Origin: FEN-1219 sp963810755
GTDB taxonomy: Bacteria; Pseudomonadota; Gammaproteobacteria; Steroidobacterales; Rariloculaceae
Direction: 5' to 3'
Assembly (NCBI GenBank): GCA_963810755.1
Contig: CAWEOP010000005.1
Span: forward strand, 16,778 to 80,777
Length of the DNA stretch: 64,000 bases
Shown here: piece by piece, positions 47,203 to 55,629 of the stretch
How the letters are laid out: each line of letters opens with the position of its first letter
Numbering within the stretch: position 1 is the first letter of the stretch
Program-made: the position numbers and the translations under genes
The notes under the pieces: model-generated
Database searches by the model: none
What the model was told of the DNA's origin: nothing
The model's input: only the letters and a program-made list of their open reading frames with translations

Positions 47203-47218
47203 GGTACACTTGTGTACC
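47203..47218. promoter_or_regulatory. Perfect 16-bp inverted repeat before the amidohydrolase gene
   Basis: GGTACAC-TT-GTGTACC is a perfect palindrome with a 2-base centre, 21 bases before the ATG at 47240. The size and symmetry fit a dimeric regulator site, possibly overlapping a promoter. The lack of an A/T run argues against a terminator for wspR. No regulator can be assigned. Confidence -1.
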
Positions 47219-47239
47219 TGAAGGGGGAGCTTAGAACCA

Positions 47240-48505
47240 ATGAGAAATCCACTGCTTTCGCGCTGCGTCACCGTGGCCGCGGCGCTCGTTTTGGCGGCCG
47301 CCGCGAACGCCCAAGACCTCGTCATCACCAACGGCCGGATCCTCGACGGAACCGGCCAAGTGATCGAGCGCGGCAGCGTCGTCGTGCGCGACGGCAAGAT
47401 CGTCTCGGTCTCCGCCGGCGCGCCCAGCCGCGAGCGGCGGGCGCACGATCGACGCGGGCGGCAAGACCGTGATGCCGGGATTGATCGACGCGCATCGCCA
47501 CATCGTTCACGGCGACGGTGCGCAGTGGCTCGCGACGCGCGCACCGCAGCAGCTCCAGGAGTTCCTCGACGCGGGCTTCACGACCGTGCTCTCCGCGATC
47601 GATCCGCCGCAGGCGATCGAGGCGCGCAAGCGAATCAAGCCGGCCAGATGAAGGGACCGCGGCTCTACGTCGGCGCGTTCCTGCCGCTCGCGGGCGCGAC
47701 CGGCGGCGGCGGCGGCGGACCGGCGAGATCCGGCGCGCACCGATCCCGCGCGCGGCCCGATGCCCGACGCAGGCCGCTCCCGCGATCCCGCGCGACGCGA
47801 CGATCAAGGCCGTCGAAGCCGCCGCCAAGGCGGGCTACGACTATTTGAAGGTCGTGCTGAACACGACGCAGAACGGCCCCGAGGTCGACACGCTGAAGCT
47901 GATCGTCGCCGAAGGTAAGAAGCACAACATGCCGACCATCGTGCACGCGGTGAGCGTGCGCGACACGCTCGCGGCCCTCGAGGCGAAGCCCGATACGCTC
48001 GTGCACACGCCGCACATCGACAATCTCGGTGACGATGCCGCGGCCGTGAAGAAGATCGTCGACTGCGCAGATCCCGATGACCTCGACGCTCGCCGTGTTC
48101 GTGCCGCACTACGGCTCGGGCACGCAGCCGCTGTTCCGCGACGCGAAGCCGTTCCCGTGGAACACGCTGTCGAGCGCGGGCCAGGGCCCCGTGAACGCGC
48201 GGCTCCTATGGGACGCGGGCATCAGCTACGGCTACGGCACCGACACGCAATGGCCGCCGAAGGAGACGCTCGCCGACGAGCTCCGCGCTCTGTCGCTGGT
48301 GTTTTCGCCCGCGGACGTCGTGCAGATCATCACGAAGAACGCCGCGATCGCGACGATGCACGGCGCCGAGATCGGCACGCTCGAGCCCGGCAAGCTCGCG
48401 GACATCGTGATCGTCGACGGCGACCCGCTGCGCGACAGCGACGAGTTGCTGAACGTCGTCACGACGATCAAGGGCGGCCAGGTCGTGTTCGAGGGGCGCA
48501 AATGA
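47240..48505 (+). pseudogene. Secreted amidohydrolase (imidazolonepropionase-like), frameshifted
   Basis: About 422 codons (1,266 bases, a multiple of three) of an exported metal-dependent amidohydrolase. Signal peptide (VTVAAALVLAAAANAQ), DLVITNGRILDGTGQVIERG, the metal motif VMPGLIDAHRHIVHGDG, AAKAGYDYLKVVLNTTQNG, PTIVHAVS, and the C-terminal GTDTQWPPKETLADELRALS, TKNAAIATMHGAEIGTLEPG and KLADIVIVDGDPL are all recognisable. Four single-base frame breaks occur near 47440, 47650, 47735 and 48075. GGGGGAG at 47223-47229 is the ribosome-binding site. Such enzymes hydrolyse cyclic amides or peptides. The next gene overlaps its stop by ATGA, so they are translationally coupled. Confidence -1.
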
Positions 48506-49536
48506 GCATCGCGAAAACACTCGTTCATTGCGGTGTCGGCATGCTGCTCGGTGCGGGAGCGCTCGTGGCCACCGCCCAGGAAAGGAGCGGCGCGAACGCC
48601 GACGTCAACCAGCAAGCGACGCTGCCACAGGCGAAGGTCGAGCTGCCGCCGAAGGACTTCGCGACGGCCGAGGAGCACTACAACTTCCTGCTCGAGCGCG
48701 CGCACGGCGGCACGAAGCACACGATGAGCACGATCCCCGTGTGGGACGGCCTCTGGGGCAGCGGCAACAACACGATGCCTGCGATCTTCCTCGAGAACGG
48801 CTCGCTCGCGAACGCGTTGCGTCCGGGCGGAGCGGTGAAGGAAGGCGTGCTGACGCCCGCCTACGAGCAACATTTCCGCGAGCGCCGGGCGGAGATGGAG
48901 AAGTACGGCCAGCAGCGCTACGACCGGCTCACGAACTGCGAATACGCCGGCGTGCCGCGCTGGATCTGGGAACCGTACATCAAAGAGTTCGTCAACATGC
49001 CGACGCAGACATGGATGATGAACGACTTCATGAACGAGACTCGCCGCATCTATATCAACGGCAAGCACATCAACACCGAGGCCACGCACTTCGCAACGGG
49101 CGACAGCATCGGCTTCTGGGACAAGGACAAGCTCATCATCTGGACGAAGTGGGTCAACCCCGCGGATTACGTGCGCGGCATGCCCCTCACGAGCAACAAA
49201 TTCGAGATGGTCGAAAGCTGGGTCCAGCGCAAGGACGCAGACGGTTCGCGCCACCTGATCACGCAAGTGACGTTCTACGATCCCGTCGGCCTCGTGAAGC
49301 CGCAGTCCGCCGTGTACACGCACGACGCACGCCCGGACCTCGAAGAGGCGGGCGTCCGAATCCGCAACTGGCAGTGCGAATCGAGCAGCAACTCGTACAA
49401 GGACAAGGACGGCAACACTCAGTTCTATCTGCCCGGCGATCCCGAGTACAAGGATCCGCGCGGCTCCACCGACTTCCCGGACATCCCGGGCCAGTCGCTG
49501 AACCCGATCTTCGACGGCGAAGAAAGCGCGCAATAG
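48502..49536 (+). CDS. Exported protein of unknown function, coupled to the amidohydrolase
   Basis: A 344-residue protein with a signal peptide (LVHCGVGMLLGAGALVATAQ) and no family I can name. The mature protein is rich in W and Y (NCEYAGVPRWIWEPYIKEFV, TGDSIGFWDKDKLIIWTKWV, SWVQRKDADGSRHLITQVTF) and ends with DFPDIPGQSLNPIFDGEES. The FWDKDKLII pattern resembles a group of uncharacterised exported proteins often found next to amidohydrolase and DUF6152 genes, and the remnant at 50043-50207 is the C-terminal end of a related type. Start overlaps the amidohydrolase stop (48502-48505); the DUF6152 gene follows 19 bases after its stop. Confidence -1.
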   Translation: MSIAKTLVHCGVGMLLGAGALVATAQERSGANADVNQQATLPQAKVELPPKDFATAEEHYNFLLERAHGGTKHTMSTIPVWDGLWGSGNNTMPAIFLENGSLANALRPGGAVKEGVLTPAYEQHFRERRAEMEKYGQQRYDRLTNCEYAGVPRWIWEPYIKEFVNMPTQTWMMNDFMNETRRIYINGKHINTEATHFATGDSIGFWDKDKLIIWTKWVNPADYVRGMPLTSNKFEMVESWVQRKDADGSRHLITQVTFYDPVGLVKPQSAVYTHDARPDLEEAGVRIRNWQCESSSNSYKDKDGNTQFYLPGDPEYKDPRGSTDFPDIPGQSLNPIFDGEESAQ

Positions 49537-49555
49537 TCAACCGAGGAAAGTCATC

Positions 49556-50035
49556 ATGAGAAAGCAGATCTTCACGGCCGCCACTCTTGCGCTCGCGATC
49601 CTCGCGAGCGGCCCCGCCGCCGCGCATCACTCGTTCGCGATGTTCGACCTGTCGCAGTTCAAGCTCGTCGAGGGACGCGTCACCGAGTGGAACTACAACA
49701 ACCCGCACAGCTGGCTGCACATCGAAGGGCTCGACCAGAACGGCGAGCTGAAGACCTGGAGCTTCGAAGGCGCCGCGGTAGTTCACGCAGCGCGTCAGGG
49801 CGTCAACGGCACGACGTTCAAGAAAGGTGAGAAGGTTCGGGTCGTAATGAGCCCGCTACGCGACGGCCGCACGGCCGGCGCGATGTGCTTCGTCGTGAAG
49901 GAAGATGGCTCGTTCGCCAAGCCGAACGACGGCAGCTGCAATTCGGCAAGCGTGATCGAGGAATGGGAAAAGAACGGCTGGCTCGAGAAGGGCAAGCACC
50001 TCGACACCCATCCCGCGCCACCCGTCGTCCGCTGA
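49556..50035 (+). CDS. DUF6152-family exported protein
   Basis: A 159-residue protein: signal peptide (TAATLALAILASGPAAA) then the hallmark HHSFAMFD and VEGRVTEWNYNNPHSWLHIE, EKVRVVMSPLRDGRTAGAMC of the DUF6152 (HHSF) family. These small periplasmic proteins have no known function; the histidine pair at the mature N-terminus may bind metal. The C-terminal 45 residues (KEDGSFAKPNDGSCNSASVI onward) extend beyond the usual family core. It is third in an operon with the amidohydrolase and the unknown exported protein; GAGGAAAG precedes the ATG. Confidence -1.
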   Translation: MRKQIFTAATLALAILASGPAAAHHSFAMFDLSQFKLVEGRVTEWNYNNPHSWLHIEGLDQNGELKTWSFEGAAVVHAARQGVNGTTFKKGEKVRVVMSPLRDGRTAGAMCFVVKEDGSFAKPNDGSCNSASVIEEWEKNGWLEKGKHLDTHPAPPVVR

Positions 50036-50042
50036 CAGCCGC

Positions 50043-50207
50043 GCGATCACGGAACGCTACCGCCGCGTGAGCTTCGGCCACCTCCAAGTCGAAGTCACCG
50101 TCGACGACCCGAAGGCTTACACGAAGCCGTGGACCGTGACGCTCGACGAGCTGCTCATGCCCGACACGGAGCTGCTCGACTACCACTGCACGGACTTCGC
50201 CGAGTAG
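50043..50207 (+). pseudogene. C-terminal remnant of an exported hypothetical gene
   Basis: An open stretch of 54 codons and a stop, directly after the DUF6152 gene, in another frame and without a start codon of its own. It encodes ITERYRRVSFGHLQVEVTVD, DPKAYTKPWTVTLDELLMPD and TELLDYHCTDFAE, a recognisable C-terminal end of uncharacterised exported proteins that neighbour DUF6152 genes (typical pattern TERFRR-FGH-DDP-AYT-PWT). The body of the gene is missing, so it is a decayed or truncated copy. Confidence -1.
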
Positions 50208-50209
50208 CC

Positions 50210-50245
50210 AAAAAAAAGCGTTGACGACCTGTCGATCGTCAACGC
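50210..50245 (-). terminator. Rho-independent terminator (outer of two)
   Basis: A perfect 10-bp stem (50218-50227 with 50236-50245, 8-base loop) followed on the minus strand by eight T. Its stem core gcgttgacga is nearly identical to that of the next terminator (gcgttggcga at 50324-50333). Between the two, minus-strand sequence ending GIGF-stop near 50270 looks like the last codons of a lost gene, which this terminator may have served. Confidence -1.
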
Positions 50246-50316
50246 CCTAGTTTCAGGCTGGGGGCAGCTCAGAAGCCGATGCCGCTGTCCCCGTGATCTC
50301 CCTCCCCTACTGACCG

Positions 50317-50350
50317 AAAAAGAGCGTTGGCGATTGCTCGCCAACGCTCT
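50317..50350 (-). terminator. Rho-independent terminator of TonB receptor C
   Basis: A perfect 13-bp stem (50321-50333 with 50338-50350, loop ttgc) followed on the minus strand by four or five T. It lies about 54 bases after the receptor stop at 50404. Confidence -1.
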
Positions 50351-50403
50351 TGTGAAGATCCGGCGGGGTTATGCGAGTGCACCCTGCCGGCGCGCCGTTG
50401 CGC

Positions 50404-52968
50404 CTAGAAGCGGAAATTCAGAGATACACCGTACTCGCGGGGACGGCCCACCGTGGCGAAGTCGTAGCCCCAGATGCCGTGGAAGAACCCCGAGTTCAGC
50501 ATGTACTCGTCCGTCAGGTTCGTGCCGAAGACCGACGCCTGCCAGGCCCCATCCGCCGGCTCGTACGTGAACCGGGCATTCAAGACAGCCCAGTCACCGC
50601 TCTCCTCGTAGCCATCAGGCACGGCCGCGTAGCCGGAGACACGCAGGAACGGCTCCGACCGCCAGAACTGACCCTGGTAGTTGTAGTCGAAACGCGAGAT
50701 GAAGGACCCACCGCCGCTGAGCATCGCGGTGTGCTGCAGACCGAGCGTGTAGCTCGTGTCAGGCGCATCCGCGAATTCCAGGCCCGTCGTGAACGGCAGG
50801 TGGCCGGAATACGTACCCGGCTTGATCTCGGTGTACGCCGTATCGAGCAGGCCCAGGCCGAGGTTGATCTGCAGGCTCGCGATCGGAAGGAACGTGAGCT
50901 CGATCTCGACGCCCTTGGCATTGGCCGTACCGACGTTCGTAGTCAGGAGCGTCGGAATCTGCACGCCGGTCACCGGGTCAGTCACGACACCCGCGGCCTG
51001 GAGGTCTTCCCAGTCCGTGTCGAACACTGTCGCGTTGAACCGCAGTTTGCCGTCAGCCAAGTCGGACCGGATGCCGACTTCGGTGTTCTTCAACGTCGCC
51101 GGCTTGTACGGGAACAGCGTACGGGTTGTGCCGATGATGGCGGCCGACACGCCGCCCGAGTTGAAGCCTTCCGAGTAGCTCATGTAGCCCATGAAGTTGT
51201 CGTTGAACTGATACTGCAAAGCCAGGCGCGACGTGAGCTTGTCGAACTGGAACGGCGTATAGGTGCTCGCGACGTCAGCCCCCGCGAACTGGTCGCCGAC
51301 CGGGAGTGAGGTCGGGTCGAGCGGCTTAACCGGGGTCACGCCGGGGACTGCGGACATGTTCACCGTGAAACCGCTTTGATCGTGCTGCCGCAGTCCGATC
51401 GTCATATCGAACTTGTCGGTCCAGTGGACCGTCGCCTCGCCGAACACCGCCCAACCGTCCTGACCCGACCGCGACAGCGAATCGAACGTACCGGCGACGG
51501 CGCCGTAGTAGACCTGCTGGCAGGTTTGCCAGGCTCCGGCACCGGTGCCCGCGGCGCCACCGTAGTTGATGCCACCCACCGTGGAACCGGGGACGAACCG
51601 CATGTTGTTCGGATTGTCGGTCGTCGACGGCGTCGGCTCGAGCGGCGCAATGCTGCACGGATTGGCTGGGTTGCCGCTGGTGTTGTTGAACACCCGCAGC
51701 GGATCCATCAGGCCCTTCTGGAATTCGTTGACCTGCCAACGCATACCGCGGGCTTTATTTTTCTGGTCCCAGTAGTAGGCGCCGGCCAACCACTCGACTT
51801 TGCCGCGGCCGCCCGTCAGCTGGATTTCCTGGCTGAAAACGTCGAGCTCTGTCTGGTTGATGTCCAGCACGAGGTCGTACTGGCTGTTGTCCCAGTCGGT
51901 CACGCCGTCGGCGTCCTGCCCCGTCTCCGCGGTCAGCAACTGCAGGTTCAGGTTGTCCGACATCGCCCAATTGATTTCGAGCGAGGCCTGCTGCGTGTCA
52001 TACGTGCTCTTGAGCGTCTGGTTGGAACGGTTCTCATACAAACCGACCTTGCCGCCGGGGTAGCCCGCAACCTGGTTCACCCGGTCAAAGAACGGCTCCA
52101 CAGGATTGCCGCGGTAGTCGACGCCGACATACGTGTACATCTCGGGCAGGCCGATGATCGACTTGCCCCAGGCCGGGGCCGGGTCATCGTAAGTCCGGAA
52201 CATCGCGTCTTGAACACGCGGCTCGGTGAACTTGTTACTGTCGTCTTGGAAGTTCAGGCGGAAGCTCAACTTGTCGGTCGCGTCCCAAAGGATATCGCCG
52301 CGGAACACGGTCTGGGCTACGTCGCCGCCCTCCTCACCGGTCGTGAGGCTGGTGATGTAGCCGTCGCGGTTCATGCTCGCGCCGGTCCACTTGGTCTTGA
52401 CCTTGTCGCCCAACGGCAGATCGATAGACGCCTTGACGTCGGCACGGCTGTTCGAGCCGGCCGTCGCGGTGACGTTGCCGCCGAACTCTTCGCCCGGGCG
52501 CTTCGTCCAGATGCGGACGGCGCCGCCGGTGGAATCGCGGCCGAACATCGTGCCCTGCGGGCCACGCAGCACTTCGACGCGGTCGATGTCGACGAACTCT
52601 TGCGTCAGGAAGCCGGCCGTGCCGACCTGCCAGACGCCGTCGATATAGGTACCGACGTTCGGGATGCCGCGCATGCGGAAGTTCGTGCCGCCGACGCCGC
52701 CGCCGCCACCCGTGATGACGACGTTCGGTACGCCCTGGCTGACTTCCTCGAGGTTATCGATGCCGCGCATCTCGAGGTTTTCGCCCGTGATCGCGACGAT
52801 CGAGATCGGAACCTCTTGCAGATTTTGTTCACGCCGGGTTGCCGTGACGACGATTTCCTCAAGGCCCCCTGCACTCGCGCCCTGCTGCGCATACGCCATC
52901 TGTGCCGTGGCGCCCGCGGAGCCCGCGAGCACTGCAGCGATGGCGACTCTCAATTTCCTGCTATCCAT
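50404..52968 (-). CDS. TonB-dependent receptor C (intact)
   Basis: An intact 854-residue outer-membrane receptor. Signal peptide (LRVAIAAVLAGSAGATAQMA), start motif LEEIVVTATRREQNLQEVPI, a glycine-rich plug loop (VVITGGGGGVGGTNFRMRGI), IDRVEVLRGPQGTMFGRDST and the C-terminal YGVSLNFRF closing strand. It is of the FecA-like/oar type, closer to the partial receptor at 1-673 than to receptors A and B. The start is set at 52968, giving a 9-base spacer to GGGGG at 52978-52982; an in-frame ATG at 52974 leaves only 3 bases. It is transcribed alone, convergent with the amidohydrolase operon. The substrate is unknown; TonB-dependent import across the outer membrane is assumed. Confidence -1.
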   Translation of the reverse strand: MDSRKLRVAIAAVLAGSAGATAQMAYAQQGASAGGLEEIVVTATRREQNLQEVPISIVAITGENLEMRGIDNLEEVSQGVPNVVITGGGGGVGGTNFRMRGIPNVGTYIDGVWQVGTAGFLTQEFVDIDRVEVLRGPQGTMFGRDSTGGAVRIWTKRPGEEFGGNVTATAGSNSRADVKASIDLPLGDKVKTKWTGASMNRDGYITSLTTGEEGGDVAQTVFRGDILWDATDKLSFRLNFQDDSNKFTEPRVQDAMFRTYDDPAPAWGKSIIGLPEMYTYVGVDYRGNPVEPFFDRVNQVAGYPGGKVGLYENRSNQTLKSTYDTQQASLEINWAMSDNLNLQLLTAETGQDADGVTDWDNSQYDLVLDINQTELDVFSQEIQLTGGRGKVEWLAGAYYWDQKNKARGMRWQVNEFQKGLMDPLRVFNNTSGNPANPCSIAPLEPTPSTTDNPNNMRFVPGSTVGGINYGGAAGTGAGAWQTCQQVYYGAVAGTFDSLSRSGQDGWAVFGEATVHWTDKFDMTIGLRQHDQSGFTVNMSAVPGVTPVKPLDPTSLPVGDQFAGADVASTYTPFQFDKLTSRLALQYQFNDNFMGYMSYSEGFNSGGVSAAIIGTTRTLFPYKPATLKNTEVGIRSDLADGKLRFNATVFDTDWEDLQAAGVVTDPVTGVQIPTLLTTNVGTANAKGVEIELTFLPIASLQINLGLGLLDTAYTEIKPGTYSGHLPFTTGLEFADAPDTSYTLGLQHTAMLSGGGSFISRFDYNYQGQFWRSEPFLRVSGYAAVPDGYEESGDWAVLNARFTYEPADGAWQASVFGTNLTDEYMLNSGFFHGIWGYDFATVGRPREYGVSLNFRF

Positions 52969-52974
52969 AGGCAT

Positions 52975-53765
52975 TAACCCCCGATTTGGAATTCAAACAC
53001 TCAAAATAAACTCTAAAGGACCCGCCGCGGTTCTTGTTTCGAACACGCAACAGGGCGCGTGACACCGTCAAGAAACCACGCGCAAATTTCGAACTCTGAT
53101 GATCCCCGATCGCGTACTTAAGTGGCCAGCCGACCAAGCGACAGCTTTGACTGCCTTGTTATTGTTGGCGAAGTGTACCCACGACCACGAAGTCAAAAAA
53201 CGGGTACACGTCACACTGGGCATCAATTCCACCACGTTTGGTGTAATCGCAACAAGCCCCTCCCGAGTCCGCTACTCGGCCCTGTGGGTGGTTCCGTAGG
53301 TCTCGACGACTGTCCGCGGTAACCGTCCCAAGGGGCAGAAGCCTAGGTCTCTCATATATATAGCCCGCTCGGAACCCTCGTTCGCTGGGGTCAACATGGC
53401 GTGAACGGACTCCTCGGTACGGTGTGAGCCGGTCGCGGCCAAGTCTGTTATCCCACATAACGCTGCGCAAGATACGCGCATCAAGGGCGTCCGCGCAATC
53501 GAGCGCATTCCTGCCGATCGTCGTGATTTGCGCAAACTAGCGGGGTCGTTCGGACAGCGCACGAACGGTCGAAGGTGTTCCGACGGCCCGAGCGGCTAGC
53601 GGCTGTGCTGAACTAGGCGCTCTGTTATCGCGCCGATTCGGGGGCCGAAAGATTTGTTACGGAGAACGCGGTGTGCTTCCGTCAACGCGCCGAAAAAAGC
53701 TCTCGTAGACGTCCGTGCGAGTCGCGACGAGGACTAGCCGACAACCCTCGATCACTCTTGTTCTA
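52975..53765. other. Long non-coding stretch upstream of receptor C
   Basis: About 790 bases without a supportable gene on either strand; the short open frames have no family signature or ribosome-binding site. It is less GC-rich than the surroundings (for example 52980-53110 and 53340-53360, with an ATATATATA run at 53354-53362). It contains the receptor C ribosome-binding run and presumably its promoter, and ends at the first tRNA-derived repeat. Confidence -1.
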
Positions 53766-53873
53766 ATTGGTGGAGCAGAAGGGGATCGAACCCTCGACCT
53801 CCGCATTGCGAAAGCGATTCGAGATTTGTAACTGATTGATCTATGACACGCTCGGACGGCGCCCGCTGCAACC
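53766..53873. repeat. att-like direct repeat, copy 1 (tRNA-Ala 3' end)
   Basis: A 108-base repeat, nearly identical to 60918-61027 and in the same orientation, 7,152 bases apart. Read on the minus strand, 53812-53768 is the 3' part of a tRNA-Ala gene: anticodon loop TTCGCAA (anticodon CGC), 3' anticodon stem TGCGG, variable AGGTC, T arm GAGGG-TTCGATC-CCCTT, acceptor CTGCTCC with T at position 70 (alanine G3-U70 rule), discriminator A and CCA. The tRNA 5' half is absent, as expected for an attachment-site copy left by an element that integrates into a tRNA gene. Confidence -1.
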
Positions 53874-54005
53874 GAGGATGAGGTTCGGGCGGCACGTGCA
53901 TTGGCCGCGTCCCCGGCCGCCGACGTTCCACGAATGGGACGACGCGTCCGGTTGCGGGACGTCACCGCGCCCCCGACGGTGCAAAGAGATCTACAAACAC
54001 AACGC

Positions 54006-54083
54006 ATGCGCGTCGACGTGGTGAGCATCGACCGGGACGGCAAGGAGACGTCGTTCTTCCTGGTCTTCAAGAGAATTGGGTAA
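54006..54083 (+). pseudogene. 3' remnant of a paralog of the secreted protein at 57418
   Basis: These 25 codons and stop match the end of the gene at 57418-57924: MRVDVVSIDRDGKETSFFLV versus MRIDVTAIDQNGKETPFFLV. The 3' flank is also conserved: ggtaaatcgccactcgc at 54079-54095 and again at 57920-57936. The 5' portion of the gene is missing. It shows that the short exported gene was duplicated within the repeat-bounded segment and one copy decayed. Confidence -1.
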
Positions 54084-54261
54084 ATCGCCACTCGCTGCGG
54101 CTCGCAGCAAGATCGATGAACGCTCGCAACTTCGCGGGCGCGCTGCTGCGATCCGACTTACGGCCTGGCGATCGAGTCGCGCCAAGGACCGGCGGCGCGC
54201 TGAGCCGAGCCTGGCTGCCTCTGCCCACTGTGAACGCCGGCACGGTTCGGCCGCGCGGGAG

Positions 54262-54303
54262 TTGACACGCGCCCCCGGCATCTGTCCTACTGTCATAGGA
54301 CAG
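54262..54303 (+). promoter_or_regulatory. Promoter and operator of the GntR-ABC operon
   Basis: TTGACA at 54262-54267 is a consensus -35 hexamer. The -10 region (about 54285-54291, TCCTACT) falls within a perfect inverted repeat CTGTCCTA-CTGTCA-TAGGACAG at 54282-54303 (8-bp arms). The repeat ends 7 bases before the GntR start codon at 54311, so a bound dimer would block transcription: the arrangement of an autorepressed YtrA-type regulator. There is no clear ribosome-binding site, and transcription starting near 54298 would leave a very short or no leader. Confidence -1.
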
Positions 54304-54310
54304 ACAATCT

Positions 54311-54715
54311 ATGCGCCTACAGCTCAACTTCAAATCCGGCAAGCCCGTGTACCTGCAGATCGTCGACCAGGTCCGCGCGGCCGTCGCCGCGGGCTCGATC
54401 CGCGCGGGCGAGCCGCTGCCGTCGATCCGGCCGCTCGCCGAGGAGCTGCGCGTGAATCGCAACACGGTCGCCAAGGCTTACACGGAGCTCGAAAGCCAGG
54501 GCGTCATCGAGACCGCGGCCGGCAAGGGCTGCTTCGTGCGCAATACCGGCACGCCGCTCAAGAAGAAGGCGTGCCTGACTCTGCTCGCCGAGGAAGTCGA
54601 CCAAGCCGTCGTGCAGGCACATCACCTACAGGTGACGCGCGCGGAATTCCTCAAGCTGGTCGAGGAACGCCTGGATTCTTTCGAGGAACAACGCCACAGC
54701 AAGGTAGCGACATGA
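54311..54715 (+). CDS. GntR-family (YtrA-type) transcriptional regulator
   Basis: A 134-residue regulator with a GntR winged helix-turn-helix (about residues 10-78: PVYLQIVDQVRAAVAAGSIR, LPSIRPLAEELRVNRNTVAK, AYTELESQGVIETAAGKGCF) and only a short C-terminal helical tail of about 50 residues. This is the size class of the YtrA subfamily, which usually represses an adjacent ABC transporter. Its gene overlaps the ABC ATPase by ATGA (54712-54715), and a perfect inverted repeat covers the promoter, supporting autoregulation. Effector unknown; relatives respond to cell-wall-acting antibiotics. Confidence -1.
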   Translation: MRLQLNFKSGKPVYLQIVDQVRAAVAAGSIRAGEPLPSIRPLAEELRVNRNTVAKAYTELESQGVIETAAGKGCFVRNTGTPLKKKACLTLLAEEVDQAVVQAHHLQVTRAEFLKLVEERLDSFEEQRHSKVAT

Positions 54716-55629
54716 CGGACCACGCGGCCATCCACATCGATCGGTTGGTGCGGCGCTACGGGCATACCGACGCCGTGAACGGACTCACGCTCGAGGTCAA
54801 ACCCGGCCGCTGCTACGGCTTCTTCGGCCGCAACGGCGCCGGCAAGACGACGACGATCAAGTGTCTCTTGAACCTGCTGCGCCCAACGAGCGGCACGGTG
54901 CGCGTCTTCGGGCTCGATCCGCGCAAGGCAGAAGTGGCCGTCAAGTCGCGCATCGCCTACGTGCCCGACTACGTCGCGTTCTATCCGTGGATGACCGTGC
55001 GCCAGACGCTCGACTACTTCGCGGCCTTCCGCGCGCGCTGGAACCGCGCGACCGAGAGCGCCCTGCTCGAGCGGTTCAGGCTCGATCCGCGCCAGAACAC
55101 GACGCACCTGTCGAAGGGCCAGCGAACGCAGCTCGCGCTGATCACCGCGATCTGCGCCGAGCCCGAGCTGCTCGTGCTCGACGAGCCGACCGCCGGCCTC
55201 GATCCGATCGTGCGCCGCGAGTTCATCGAGGCCGTCATCGGCGCCTACCAGGAAGGCGATCCGGGCCGGCGGACCGTGTTCGTCTCGACGCATTTGATCG
55301 CCGAGTTCGAGGGACTCATCGACGAATTCACGATCATCGAGGACGGGCGCGCCGTCTTGTCGGCCGACGCGGATCGCGCACGCGACCGCTATCAGAAGGT
55401 CTACGCGCGGTTCGCGGCGCCGCTGCGCGGCACGCTCGATCTCGGCGCCGCGCGGGTGCTGAAGCAGAACGGCCGCGAGATCGAGGTGCTCGCCGAGGGC
55501 GACGCGGAGCGCGTCGTCGAGCGTTTGAAGACCCGATCGCCCGAGGTGATCAAGACCGAGTCGTTGACGCTCGAGGAAATCTTCGTCGCAGCGCTGCAGC
55601 CCGCCCGCGGGAGCGCAGCACTCGCATGA
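54712..55629 (+). CDS. ABC transporter ATP-binding protein
   Basis: A 305-residue ATPase of the drug/peptide export (CcmA/YtrB) type. Walker A is FFGRNGAGKTTTIK (about residues 38-51), the Q-loop region YVPDYVAFYPWMTVRQTL, the signature HLSKGQRTQLALI (a variant LSKGQ), Walker B LLVLDEPTAGLDP and the H-loop VFVSTHLIAE. It should drive the permease encoded immediately downstream (ATGA overlap at 55626-55629) and is controlled by the upstream GntR regulator. Substrate export or antibiotic-stress sensing is plausible. Confidence -1.
   Translation: MTDHAAIHIDRLVRRYGHTDAVNGLTLEVKPGRCYGFFGRNGAGKTTTIKCLLNLLRPTSGTVRVFGLDPRKAEVAVKSRIAYVPDYVAFYPWMTVRQTLDYFAAFRARWNRATESALLERFRLDPRQNTTHLSKGQRTQLALITAICAEPELLVLDEPTAGLDPIVRREFIEAVIGAYQEGDPGRRTVFVSTHLIAEFEGLIDEFTIIEDGRAVLSADADRARDRYQKVYARFAAPLRGTLDLGAARVLKQNGREIEVLAEGDAERVVERLKTRSPEVIKTESLTLEEIFVAALQPARGSAALA

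Noticed and set aside
53768..53812. Possible intact tRNA-Ala gene (minus strand)
   Set aside because: Only the 3' portion from the anticodon loop onward is present; the 5' acceptor, D arm and 5' anticodon stem are missing, at this and the second copy.
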